Part shown: one piece after another, positions 54,447-64,000 of the stretch | Position numbering within the stretch: position 1 is the first letter of the stretch | Layout of the letters: every line of letters begins with the position of its first letter | Assembly (NCBI GenBank): GCA_016271365.2 | Contig: CM028129.1 | Location: 846,008,001 to 846,072,000 of the forward strand | Length of the DNA stretch: 64,000 nt | Source of the DNA: Neoceratodus forsteri | Taxonomy: Eukaryota > Chordata > Ceratodontiformes > Ceratodontidae | Direction of reading: 5' to 3' | Position numbers and translations under genes: made by a program | Notes under the pieces: model-generated | What the model saw: the letters and a program-made list of their open reading frames with translations, nothing else | Databases searched by the model: none | What the model was told of the DNA's origin: nothing

Positions 54447-55007
54447 ATGCTGGGTTGTAGTGCAAGGGATCTATCCTCGAGGAGGGAGGAGATGATTCTG
54501 CCACTGTATAGGCTATTAGTTAAACCGCACCTGGAGTACTGCATGCAGTACTGGCACCCGTATCTGAAGAGGGACATTAAGTTACTGGAGGGGCTGCAGT
54601 GCAGGGCGACAAAGATGATCAAGGGGCTGGGGGACTTATCATACAGGAGGAGGCTGAGGGAGTTGAACATGTACTCGCTGGAGGAGAGGAGGGACAGAAG
54701 GGACATGATTGAAACCTTTAAGTACATGAAAGGAATAAACAAGACAGGTACAGAGGGGCTGTTCAAAGTAAGGAAGGGAAGGGACACCCGGCGACATGAT
54801 ATGAGACTGGAGGGAGGAAGGTTCAGAAGGGAGATGAGGAGACATTTTTTTACAGAGAGGGTGGTGGCTGGGTGGAATGCGTTACCTGCAGAAGTGGCAT
54901 CCAGTAGAACAGTGGACTGCTTCAAAAGGGGAGGGACAGGACAAGGGGGAGGGTCAATGAAGGGGAAGGGTGGAAGGGAGGGGCAGCTGCAGAATAAGGG
55001 GTGCTAG
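54447..55007 (+). pseudogene. CR1 ORF2 C-terminal domain
   Basis: In another frame from the RT, after a break at about 54,340-54,447. LPLYRLLVKPHLEYCMQYWH, LLEGLQCRATKMIKGLGDLS, YRRRLRELNMYSLEERRDRR, METFKYMKG-type and VVAGWNALPAEVASSRTVD segments are the standard CR1 C-terminal blocks, followed by a glycine-rich tail to the stop at 55,007. Confidence 0.88.
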
Positions 55008-55065
55008 CTGCACATTTGAGCAGACTTGATAGACCTCTAGGCTTTTATCTGCTGGCAAATTTCGT

Positions 55066-55504
55066 TTGTTTGTATGTTTGTATAATCAGTGGAGGACTCA
55101 GAATGACAAGAGGAAAATAGGGAAACAGAAAATAAAAAGTAGAGAATAAATAAAAGAGAAATGGAAAGGCAGGAGAAAAGGCAGCAGGAAAGAAGTAAGG
55201 AGCTAAAGAGAGGGATAAAGAATGATTGAAAGCAAAGGTGTAGGTAGGCATACTCACTGTACACATTTGTGTACAGTTTTTGTCTGAATACTTGTCCCAA
55301 ACCATATGCCTTTTTGTTAACCATAATCATCCTAATCTGAAGTGTTTGAGTTAGTTAAGAAGCCATTGAGCAGTGTTTGTATCTGATTAAACTTCTGTTC
55401 TTTATGACACAGATATGTGCACAACCTGTTCAGAGATTCTGACAATAATCTGATTTGTTTTACATCAGTTGGAGAGAATGTGTACATTTTTAAATGGGGG
55501 GCAG

Positions 55505-55546
<42 letters not shown>

Positions 55547-56934
55547 CAAATGGAAATTTCTGGCTATACTCCTGATTGAAAGGACTGAAAAACAAAAAGT
55601 GACTTATCTCTTGGATGTTCCCTACCACTGAAAGCCAACTATTTCAGCTGGCTACTAAAGGTATATGGGGTGTCAAATAGCCTTTTCATGTTACTCCTAA
55701 AAATATGGCCAGGAAACATTATTATTCTTTTTTTTCAAACAGTAGTCATTGGCAGCAGTCTTAAAAAGAGGAAGTTCAAATCTCCAAGGATAATACCACC
55801 ACAGACTTTCCAAAAGCCTCTATTTAAGAGACATCATTTTAATGGACAGCACAACCCTCAATGTAGAAAGCCAGAGCCAGCATTCACTATCCAGAAGCAA
55901 GCTCCATAATACAGCTATATTGCTAATGTTAATATTATTCATACAGCAGCAGCCAGTGATCTGATGCAGCATATCCAGATATATCACAGTACAGCAAAGT
56001 AAATCACCATATATCTCAAGTGAATTTCATGTGATGTTTCCTGACATATCCAGAAATATAGTACCCTTGCCATTGGCTACCACTGTAGACACAGGGATCT
56101 TTCAAGACTTGCAGAGTAACAGGGAACATCTACATGAAACAGCAGTCAGGACAGCTTTAGGGCCACAATTCAATATCACTTCAACTAGGTAATCAAGCAA
56201 CAGCAAAAGTCTGTTCCGGATGTTTATTTCCTAGGTGAGATCATAATCCCTTCTTTGAGAGTTGCTGTGGAAAATCGTGTTACAAGCTGAGTATTATGGA
56301 AAGGATCCTTAAATTCTGTTTAAATATATTTAAATCCTGTTTGCCTACCAACCATGATGTGCTAGTGATTGATCTCATACCAGCTCTGCATAACATAGGT
56401 AGATGACAGCATGCAGGAAGAAGAAGTGCACTACTCACTAAAGTGTCATGCATAAGAAATATATACTAACAAAAATGTTATGGGAAAAACACAAAGTTTC
56501 TTCCTTGACATATTCCTTCCGAGATAGTGTGGAGTGTGCACCTGTGTTTGTGAGATACTGCTGCCATGGTAAAAAAAAATACTGAATTTCTTTGTAAATA
56601 CTCTGGGTCTTGCTGTCCAATCCAGATTATACGTGCATGTTCCCTTGTCATTTATTTACTATGTAGTGTGTTCTTTTACATGCTGAAGATGGTGTGATAC
56701 CTAGGCCAAGCTATGTGGATGACTACATCTCTGGCACTATGCACAACATAGGCCTGGTGGAACATCACAAGCATTATCAGTATGTACTTCTCTTATGTGC
56801 ATCTCTTCAAGAGAAGAGTAACTATGGTGAATCGTGTTTTAATACTGTAGTTTGCAAATGATAATTTCTGGTTGCCAGTAAGACTGTCATGAGAACTGGC
56901 TGGTCTAATGGGCAAAGCAGAGTGATAAAGGATT
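55066..56934. other. No gene recognised; (GA)n at 55,509-55,543
   Basis: AT-rich flank of the DIRS element. A 35-bp GA microsatellite lies at 55,509-55,543. No coding motif or terminal repeat is visible. Confidence 0.45.
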
Positions 56935-57076
56935 ATTGTGATTGGTTGGCATCCATGGCACTCCAGACATTACCTCATGGGTTGTAGCCCACCTGATAGG
57001 CTAGTGATGCACATGACCCAGATCAAATTTCTAGCATATCCAGGTCCCAGGAACCCCTGCTCTCCAGTTTCGAATC
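56935..57076 (+). repeat. DIRS left inverted terminal repeat
   Basis: Bases 56,942-57,070 are the exact complement of 63,386-63,514 (129 of 129 by direct reading). The outermost seven bases (ATTGTGA) differ from the right end, as expected because DIRS ends are completed by the internal region. Confidence 0.97.
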
Positions 57077-57143
57077 GTGCATCTGATCAGGCAGGAAGCA
57101 CACCAGGGATCCCTGTCTGCTCCTATAAGGTAAGATCCTGTAT

Positions 57144-57223
<80 letters not shown>
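57144..57223 (+). repeat. (TA)n microsatellite, 80 bp
   Basis: TA dinucleotides with one interruption (ATGTAT near 57,194), inside the DIRS leader just after the left terminal repeat. Confidence 0.97.
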
Positions 57224-57227
<4 letters not shown>

Positions 57228-57459
57228 TCTTATCACACAATTCAGAGCACATGTATGCAGTTACAGTTTTTAAAAAAACCTTGCAGGAAATGTAACTAAA
57301 AGAAATATCTTAAGCTAGCTCTCAGCCTCAGTGTTAGCTAGCTTTGTGCCTTAATGCACTCGCGAATTACTTTGTGCTGGCAGCATACATAGGTAGATTA
57401 GGTCAGCGGTATGCGTGCATACAGCAGAAGATAAACTCGCATTTGCTTGTTTGGTGCTA

Positions 57460-58480
57460 GGGGGGCAACAAGTTCGGTGTCTGCCTCCGTATAGTGCTAT
57501 GCCTCCGAGTAGGCACCATAGGTTCAGGGGCGCTTTGCTGGGGCAGGCCGCCGTAGCACCATGGCGCCTTCGCTTCCGCCTCCCTCCTCCTTCTTTCAGC
57601 CTTGTTGGCCCGGCCACCCTCCCCACTTCCGAGAATCCTCGGCCTCTCAGGCCGCCCGGCTGGTCGGTGGCCTGTCCGACCTGCTGACGACGCGTGGCCT
57701 CCTGAAAGTAAAGGTTCCCTTCCTTCCTCTCTCTCTCCTGGTAGTAGGGGAGAGCCGTGGCAGCTCGATCGCCCGGAGGTCATCAGCCCTCTCAAGCCGC
57801 CGGCTGGTGGGCAGCCTGTCCGACCACGCGACGACCGCGTGGCCTCCTGAAAGTAAGGTTCCCTTCCCCTTCCACTCTCTCCAATGAGGGGGGTAAGGGG
57901 GGAGAGTTGTGGCCGCTCGGTCGCTACGCGAGCCAGTCGCGAGCACCTTCCACCTCTCGCGCTTCGGGCGCGCCTTCCAGTAGGCGCTGGTCGGGCCTTC
58001 TGCAGCCCTAGGCGCTTCTCTTCCTCAGCTCGGGGATCCTGCTTCCCCACCTCTGCATCTTCTCCCTCCTGCTAGGCCGCCCTTTTGAGCGAACGCCAGT
58101 GCGCTCTTCGCCAACGCGGCCTGGCTGGAGCGGGGGGGGGAGTGCCTACCGTCGCACAGAAGGGGAAGGCAGCGCCTCGCAATCTAGAGGAGGCTCTAAA
58201 TGGATGGCGGGGGCAACAATTCCTCCAGGAACCGCTTCCGTCCTCGGTCTTCACTAGACAGTCCTCCCACAGCCTAGTCTTGTAGGGTGGGGAGACCACC
58301 GAAATTGCCGTTTTTTTTTTTCTGGCCCACTCATTCCCAGGAGAGGGGAATGGGAAATAACTCGAAGACCAGGGGGCACTTGGGCTACCCCCACGAGGCG
58401 AAGTGGGGGTGAGAAGAGCACCCTTAGATGGCGGGGGAGGACAGCAGTTAAAAATGCTTTTCCTGTGGTGCAGAGAACAT
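57460..58480 (+). other. CpG-rich DIRS leader with a 144-bp duplication
   Basis: Marked rise in G+C and CpG relative to everything around. CCTGTCCGAC occurs at 57,671 and 57,815, and GGCCTCCTGAAAGTAAAGG against GGCCTCCTGAAAGTAAGG at 57,697 and 57,841: two units of 144 bp. Each has a GTAAAG/GTAAGG word like a 5' splice site. Long open frames on both strands here are composition artefacts. It may act as a promoter or leader, or be captured host CpG-island DNA. Confidence 0.5.
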
Positions 58481-58484
58481 GTAC

Positions 58485-58795
58485 AGGGAATTATGCAGCA
58501 GTGGATAGAGCATAGTACAGAGATGTTTAAAGGTTGTGGGTTCAAACCCAGCAGAAAAAAAAAAAGAAAAAGAAAATGAAAAGGGCCGGCAGTATAGCCT
58601 ACAGGGTAGAGGAACAGGGTGTGAACGAGCTTGATACATCAAGTACACCAGTCCTGAGTTGAGGCTCACAACCCCCACTTGCATACTGTTGTCTCTGAGC
58701 AAGCCACTTAACCACCAAGTCCTCCCAGGTCGCCCCTGGAAACAGCTCTTGTGCCTAGTGGGCCTTACCTGGTTATTAAAATTTTATATGTAAAG
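58485..58795 (+). repeat. SINE-like insert (tRNA head, MIR/CORE-like body) in the DIRS leader
   Basis: CAGCAGTGGATAGAGC (A-box-like, about 58,496) and GTGGGTTCAAACCCAGC (B-box-like, about 58,536) are followed by an A-rich stretch. The part from 58,680 reads CTCTGAGCAAGCCACTTAAC, the recognisable MIR-type phrase, and ends in ATTAAAATTTTATATG. It may be one SINE or two adjoining pieces. Confidence 0.55.
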
Positions 58796-58829
58796 CGGGG
58801 GTAGTTAGCTGGGCCAACAGCTGATGATT

Positions 58830-60180
58830 GGGGGTTCCTCCCCCGCCAAAGGGTCCCTCCGGCGGCATTTCCCCCCACAACAGAGTCTATCCATCTTTCC
58901 TTCTGGAACCCCTCCCTCCCTCTTACCTTCTGCCACTCTGGTCCCTCCCACAGCAACCCGAGAAGGTAGTCTTCCACCCGGTCATTCCACGGCTCCCTCC
59001 CATAGCGAGCCCTGGTTTCGGACCTCTGAACTCAAACCTCCTCATCTTGGCCCTCGTGCTGGGGGTCCTCATAAGCACCCCACAACCTGCATTCAGTTTC
59101 AGTTTTAAAAAAGAAAACAGGGGGGCAAAGGAATCGCCTGGGCAGATTGCCTGTTCGGTCCGTCCTCCTGGAGCAACACCACCCATGGGCCCCCACACCC
59201 GGGCCCAGCAACTCTGGGATGGTCCCCAGCCCCCCCCCCACCGCCTCCTATTCCGAAACAGCAGGCCACAATACCATGAGGCAGGGCCAGCAGGCCTTAC
59301 GCTGGGCAAGACCACCGAGCCCAGAACCAGACAGGTCGGGGGGGCAGCCAGAGGAGACTCCAACCCCTGAGGACACCGCTCTAGGTGTCCCACGTGACAA
59401 CGCCTACGAGGACAGGGAGAAGAAGTCATGCCCCTTCGCCTCGACCCCAGGGCCCATGAAGAGGCTAAGACCACTATGGGAGTCGACATCAAGGAGTCAG
59501 GCGCAAGTCTACGCTCGACCCCTTGATCTAATCGAGATAGTCTATCACAGAGAAGCCTTCCCAGTGCGTCCATGATCTAGGATATTCTCAGTAAGGGATG
59601 TCATCCCCTGATTCGGGCAGAATGTCAAACCGCAAGAAACCGGACAGGACGTCCGGGTCCAGGAGAGAATCAGACGCTTGGCACAAGGCACCCACCATTG
59701 AACCCCAGGTGGCGGCCCCTAGCAAGGACGGTGCTACCATGCAGTACAATAGCACCCAGGGACCCAACGAACAGGAAGGCCAAAGATTTGCTCAGGAGAG
59801 TTCTTGTCTTCGAAATTGAGGACACCGCCACTAGGCAGCCACCAGCCAATCTTACGGCTCCAGCGGATCCGCTAGCCCTAGGACCCTCAGGAGCTAGCCC
59901 CCTGAATCCAGGGAGGCAGAACTGTGGGAATGTGCTTTGATGCAGCCAAATTCTTGGCCGACTTGGCGGTAGTCACCCTGTGCCCGCATGCCAGGGCTAC
60001 TGCCACCTCCAACCATGCTCGAACGGCACTGCAGCCAAAACTATTGGATGCGCCTCACATCAGCAGACCACTGCTCTCGAGTCAGAGGCCCCGATCCCGA
60101 CGTCCATGAACCATACCCTCAGGGCTTTCAGTCCTCCTCCCTTGGAGCCTGGAGGCAAGTAAACCAGAGGATGAGGTAGA
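58830..60180 (+). pseudogene. DIRS Gag-like ORF1 (broken)
   Basis: Proline-rich, low-complexity coding from about 58,830. The clearest Gag block is at 59,924-60,179: FLADLAVVTLCPHARATATS, followed in shifted frames by ARTALQPKLLDA and a LLPPPTMLERHCSQNYWMRL segment, comparable to the AxxFLADxxxxxxRATA...ARRALWLRxWxAD block of DIRS Gag proteins. Frames are broken about every 150-300 bp. The start codon cannot be fixed. Confidence 0.6.
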
Positions 60181-60379
60181 AGCTACAGGGGGAAGCAACA
60201 GTTACTACCCTCTCGCAACGTCACTAAAGTCAACCCGGACGCCGAGTAGTTCAGGCGTAGGACTTGATGTCCAAGGGATGAAGATCCGCCTGGGTTCGAA
60301 CTCCGCTTCCCCGGACCCTTACCACCTGTGGGACAAGGACCAACCCGCTCGCTCACCGCTTACTCCTCACAGCTCGGAT

Positions 60380-61000
60380 AAGTGGGTTCAAGTCATGGTA
60401 CCAAGGGATACTCCATTGAGCTATCCCGCACCCATTTTTCCCAAGGGTTAACCCCCCACCACCACAGCCAGGAGAAGGGCGTTGCCACCCCAACCCAACA
60501 GATCTGTCGGACCTGGTTCAGAACAGGGCTTCTCCACCCGTACCGTTTTGCGGAACAGAATCATTGGGCGCACTCTATCTTCATCCTGATACCAAGAAGT
60601 TGGGGGGGTCCCGACCTATCCTGGGCCTGAAACAACCTAAGCCACTATGTGGCATCGCACCCTGTCAAATGGAGACCACCTGGTCCACCATCCGATGCAT
60701 TCGGGTAGGCGATTCCTGACGTCGATAGACCTCAAGGACGCTCACCCCCATATTCTCATCGTACGGTAACACAGACAATCCCTCCGACTTCAACGGCTTC
60801 CGCCCTACAGGCACTCGAAGACCACGGCTGGATGGTAAACCGAGAGAAGAGCATCCGCACTCACACTCAACAGGTCAAGCAAGGGGAGCACTCACAACTC
60901 TACTGAGGAGGGGACCAAAAAAAAAAAAACACTCCCCGAGAGTCCACAGCCTGATTACCTGCGCCCTCTCCAAACCTACGTGCAGATTCGGGGGGGGGCA
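60380..61000 (+). pseudogene. DIRS reverse transcriptase with catalytic core deleted
   Basis: About 60,600-60,770: GGSRPILGLKQPKPL (RPILDLK block), QMETTWSTIRCIRVGDFLTS and SIDLKDAHPHILIVR (motif A with its Asp). Only about 40 bp later the sequence is already at QALEDHGWMVNREKSIRT, which in DIRS RTs follows the YLDD box. Roughly 80-100 residues with the fingers/palm and YLDD are missing. A poly-A run at about 60,910 interrupts the thumb. Confidence 0.8.
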
Positions 61001-61039
61001 CCGAGCGAACTCAACCTCCAGGCCATGGTACCGCGCCCC

Positions 61040-61700
61040 CTCACAGTGAGGATAGCCTGGGCATGATGGACGGTGGAGACAAACTTGACAAGGGGAGTCC
61101 CTCAGGAGGCACCTCGCCCAACCGCCATCTAAACGGACTCGAGCCTTTCCAGCACAGGAGCTTGCCTGGGAGACATGACGGCACAGGGCTGGTGGCCACC
61201 AGCGGAGTCGGGCTCTCCATCACATACTGGAGATGAGAACCGTGTCGCATGCCCTAAAACCTTCAAACACCAGGTACATGATCAATCGGTCCTAACCTGG
61301 TCTGACAATTGAGCTACGGCCCACACAGCAAGCAAGGTGGGACTGGGAGCAGGGAAATGTGAAGGGAGGCAACGACAGTCCTCAACTGGGCCCAAGCCAA
61401 CCTCAGCCACCTGGGCACGGCTCACCTGGCAGGAAGGCTGAATGTCCACGCAGACTGGCTCAGCAGGCAACAACTGCACCAGGGATAATGGCAATTACAC
61501 CGGACCTATTCCAGATGATCCAAGAGACATGGGGAACCGTGACTTACACCTCAGGGCAGTACGGGAGAAGGCTCAGGTCAGAGGTTACTATTCACGGTTC
61601 AGTCACAGCCTCTCCCAGGGAACTGAGGCCGTGTCACAACCTTGGGAGCCGAGACACACTTGCCCCCCACTCCGCTCCCACTGACTCCTCGTCCCAACCA
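61040..61700 (+). pseudogene. DIRS RNase H-like region (broken)
   Basis: ETNLTRGVPQEAP (about 61,080) corresponds to the segment leading into the DIRS RNase H. TAQGWWPPAESGSP and LTWSDN follow in different frames, then LTWQEG, ADWLSRQQLHQGQW-like text and DLFQMIQETWGTVTY (about 61,430-61,560), the typical end of the RH/connection region. No continuous frame survives. Confidence 0.6.
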
Positions 61701-62119
61701 AGGTATCGGGAGTCACAAGACAGTCATCCTGGTGAGACACCCTACTGGCCATGCAGGTCATGGCTGCATGCCAGACAGAGGTCACTTGCCAGCTTCAGGA
61801 TTCCTACCGAACAGGCATGCCCTCCCAGGGTCAGGGCTTCACCAACCCCACGGACCCTGAAGCTCACGGCCTGGTTCCTGAGAGGAGGGAGACTGGGGCA
61901 GCAGGTTTCATGATCCCGTCATCAGCACCCCACCCCAGTCAGGCGGTCTTCTCTCACTCCCACGTCTGGGAGACATGGTCCAATTCCTCGGTGGTGCCTG
62001 GAACAGGGCGAGGCCCCGAGCAGACTGAGACAGGGCTAACATCCTACTGTCCCGCCAACTGGGACTAGACGAGAGACTAGCACACTCCGCCCTCAGGGTG
62101 CAGCTATCAGTCGTAGGCG

Positions 62120-62945
62120 GCTATGAGCCTCATCGGGGGACACACCCCGGGAGCTCATCCAGAGGCTACACACTCTCTAAGGGCAGTAGAGACCCTCCGA
62201 CCGAGGACGCGACCGACCACGGTCCCGTGGGACCTTCCACTAGTGCTAGAGTCCCTCAACTCGGCTCCTCGCGGACCCCTACGCAAGGCGGATCTGATCT
62301 GGGTCTGCCTCATGACATGCTTCTTGGTGGCAATCTGCTCAGCTAGAAGAGTCGGAGGACTTGGGGCCCTATCCTGCGCGGAACCTGATACGGTGCTCAC
62401 CCATAAGGGGTCCATCTGAGATCGGTCCCAGTCTACCAGCCAGGGTATTCACCGGTTTTCACAGAGGGCAACCCATCGAGCTAACCATCTTCGCGGAAGG
62501 GCCCCAGCAGGGCCCCAGTGCGGTCCCACGTTACCCTGACATTGGATCCACCCCCTCTGGGTACCTGGCCAGAACCCGTCCCACCAGCAAGACAGAGAGA
62601 CTGTTTTGTCATCTCGAAGGGACAGAGGCAGAGCAGAATCGCCCCCAAGGCCACCGTTGCGGGATGGATAAGGAGAGTCGTCCAGAATGCCGTCTCCGCT
62701 AACCGGATGACTCCCCCTCCCAGGGGATCAAGGCTCACCCCACCAGAGCGATCGCCACTTCTTGGATACAGAGAGCTAATGCATCCTCGGAGGACCTAGG
62801 TAGGGCAGTCACGCGGAGTTCCCTCCACACGTTCACCGGGCACTTCATGCTGGACCAGTCACGGGCCAGATGGCCCACTTGCCACCCAGGTCCCGGCGGC
62901 AACATCCTCAACCCCTCACTCTTAGACCACTCGGTTCCCACCCTT
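62120..62945 (+). pseudogene. DIRS tyrosine recombinase (integrase), broken
   Basis: LRPRTRPTTVPWDLPLVLES and CFLVAICSARRVGGLGALSC (first catalytic Arg region, about 62,340) precede a frame-broken stretch with YLARTRPTSKTERLFCHLEG (about 62,565). After further shifts the C-terminal catalytic block is readable in one frame: KAHPTRAIATSW (HxxR, His at 62,736 and Arg at 62,745) and SSLHTFTGHFMLDQSRA, where HF at 62,841-62,846 occupies the place of HY, so the probable nucleophilic Tyr reads Phe (TTC). Related DIRS recombinases have FTxHYxLD here. Confidence 0.85.
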
Positions 62946-62969
62946 GGGTACTACATTGCTTCTTATCTA

Positions 62970-63072
62970 CCCATGAGGTAATGTCTGGAGTGCCATGGAT
63001 GCCAACCAATCACAATGGGTGTTTACTCACCTGGTAAAGGTGATTGTGTTGGTTGGCATCCATGGCACTCCA
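62970..63072 (+). repeat. DIRS internal complementary region
   Basis: 62,970-63,016 is the exact complement of the left end 56,935-56,981 (47/47). 63,014-63,072 is the exact complement of the right end 63,491-63,549 (59/59). The two overlap by AAT at 63,014-63,016. In the DIRS model this region templates completion of both ends and circle closure. Confidence 0.97.
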
Positions 63073-63380
63073 AGACCCTCCCTTCCAAGTGCTCAGAGTG
63101 ACCGGGACTGATCTAAGGGGGATCTCCTCCATGGTAGACCCAATAGGGGACACACCACATGATGTTTTCTTAAAGACTATCTACCTGTCGGACCTTCCGG
63201 ACCGAGACTAGTCCGTAAATAGTAGAAGAATAAGGGCTCAGCTCCGGGCCCTCGATACCTCTTCGCAGCCTGCATTCTTCCTTGTCTTTGATCATCTCTC
63301 TCTTATTACCATCACTTGATTGTGCCTGCACAGTATGTTTCTTTCTCTTGCACTAACTAGCCTTAATTTCAGCTATGGAA
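63073..63380 (+). other. DIRS 3' non-coding segment
   Basis: Between the internal complementary region and the right terminal repeat. No coding motif. Confidence 0.6.
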
Positions 63381-63549
63381 GATTCAAACTGGAGAGCAGG
63401 GGTTCCTGGGACCTGGATATGCTAGAAATTTGATCTGGGTCATGTGCATCACTAGCCTATCAGGTGGGCTACAACCCATGAGGTAATGTCTGGAGTGCCA
63501 TGGATGCCAACCAACACAATCACCTTTACCAGGTGAGTAAACACCCATT
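63381..63549 (-). repeat. DIRS right inverted terminal repeat
   Basis: Inverted match to the left repeat (see 56,935-57,076) plus an outer extension CACCTTTACCAGGTGAGTAA...ACCCATT that has no counterpart at the left end but is copied in the internal region. Confidence 0.97.
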
Positions 63550-64000
63550 ACCATCTGGGTCTGGCAGGATAGCTTCTGCTTCTGGGGGGGGGGGCTTTGT
63601 GCAGGGAGTGAGGGAGTTGGACAGCAGCTTGCATCTGAAAAGCTCAGAGGCAACATACTGCCTATGCTGGAGGTGGGGTAGGGAAGGGATACTGGACATC
63701 ACGTGAAGGACCAACATATGGGGATGTCACTCTAAGAGACAATAATTTGGTGGTAGATCTGCATAGAAGGCCCCCTAGCTGTGTGCTTTATTCCAAACCA
63801 CTAACCTTAATTTGTTAACCCACTGGGTAGCCAGAATTTCCATTTTTTCAAAACTAACAACTCCACAGCTACCCACAGTCTTTAATAGGATCCAATGTGG
63901 ACTTGACACCCTTGGTACAGTCTAATTTTTCATACTACACTATGGTTCATACTATGTTATCAAGAAGCAGAACAAAGCTAAAATGGCCATTTAAATTGTT
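63550..64000. other. No gene recognised
   Basis: Right flank of the DIRS element. A G-run lies at about 63,584-63,594. No motif recognised. Confidence 0.45.

Larger units (their letters stand above)
53030..55065 (+). mobile_element. CR1 LINE, 5'-truncated, about 2 kb
   Basis: Covers the linker after the endonuclease, the RT and the whole C-terminal domain, then a short 3' UTR ending near GTTTGTTTGTATGTTTGTATAA at 55,060. Lack of the endonuclease agrees with usual CR1 5' truncation. It is the longest and least damaged CR1 in the window. Confidence 0.85.
56935..63549 (+). mobile_element. DIRS-type tyrosine-recombinase retrotransposon, complete termini, broken genes
   Basis: 6,615 bp. Left inverted terminal repeat 56,935-57,076, right 63,381-63,549, internal complementary region 62,970-63,072. 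The gene order Gag-like, RT, RNase H-like, tyrosine recombinase runs on the plus strand, as in DIRS1-like elements. Both ends carry the trinucleotide ATT, and its complement AAT sits at the junction inside the internal region (63,014-63,016). DIRS elements replicate through a circular intermediate and integrate by recombinase without target duplication, and none is seen. A CpG-rich leader and a SINE-like insert enlarge the 5' part. Confidence 0.92.

Noticed and set aside
57144..57223. TA run as a regulatory or cruciform element
   Set aside because: A simple (TA)n microsatellite needs no functional explanation; recorded only as a repeat.
57457..58050. Long open frames on both strands in the CpG-rich segment, as a host gene exon or CpG-island promoter
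   Set aside because: Frames are open in several registers at once because G+C is high, show no domain, and lie inside the precisely bounded DIRS element.

Overview
The window looks like vertebrate nuclear DNA from a large, repeat-rich genome. It mixes CR1, L2 and L1/Tx1-type LINEs, GIY-YIG Penelope-like elements (PLEs), Ty3/Gypsy elements, a DIRS element, a FLYWCH/MULE DNA transposon and tRNA-derived SINEs. That mixture is best known from amphibians (caecilians, salamanders), lungfishes and some sauropsids. I cannot name the species from sequence alone. I found no host protein-coding exon, no functional tRNA or rRNA gene and no CRISPR array. Nearly everything recognisable is a transposable element or a tandem repeat, so most entries are broken element genes.

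Layout. 1-1.6 kb: left-pointing Gypsy element (LTR, primer site, SCAN-like gag, start of protease) running off the window. 3.1-3.9 kb: L1/Tx1-type ORF1. 4.4-6.2 kb: two tandem arrays (148 bp and about 290 bp units). 7.7 kb: CR1 scrap. 8.0-12.8 kb: left-pointing PLE (PLE-A) split by a LINE (LINE-A). 13.7-15.0 kb: about 60-bp minisatellite in both orientations. 18.1-18.8 kb: third PLE scrap (PLE-D). 20.8-24.3 kb: decayed MULE with FLYWCH finger and transposase C-terminal half. 25.0-32.3 kb: left-pointing L1/Tx1 ORF1 split by a complete Gypsy element (26,165-30,853), with an unnamed hairpin-bearing repeat on each outer side in opposite orientations. 33.4-41.4 kb: right-pointing PLE (PLE-C) split by an almost complete L2; its tail runs into a 47-50 bp minisatellite that is split by LINE-C. 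41.9-42.2 kb: head-to-head pair of tRNA-like sequences. 43.2-49.5 kb: CR1-like 3' end, near full-length LINE-B, antisense CR1. 52.4-55.1 kb: tRNA-derived SINE and a long CR1. 56,935-63,549: a DIRS-type tyrosine-recombinase retrotransposon.

The most notable object is the DIRS element. Its inverted termini match over 129 bp without a mismatch. Its internal complementary region matches both outer ends exactly (47/47 and 59/59 bases, sharing the trinucleotide AAT). Yet its genes are full of stops and frameshifts, most of the RT core is missing, and the likely recombinase tyrosine codon reads Phe. This suggests a non-autonomous copy moved recently in trans. The second theme is nesting: Gypsy in L1, LINE-A in PLE-A, L2 in PLE-C, LINE-C in a minisatellite, and a SINE inside the DIRS leader.

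All family names rest on motifs read by eye; no database search was run, and element ends without LTRs or terminal repeats are approximate.
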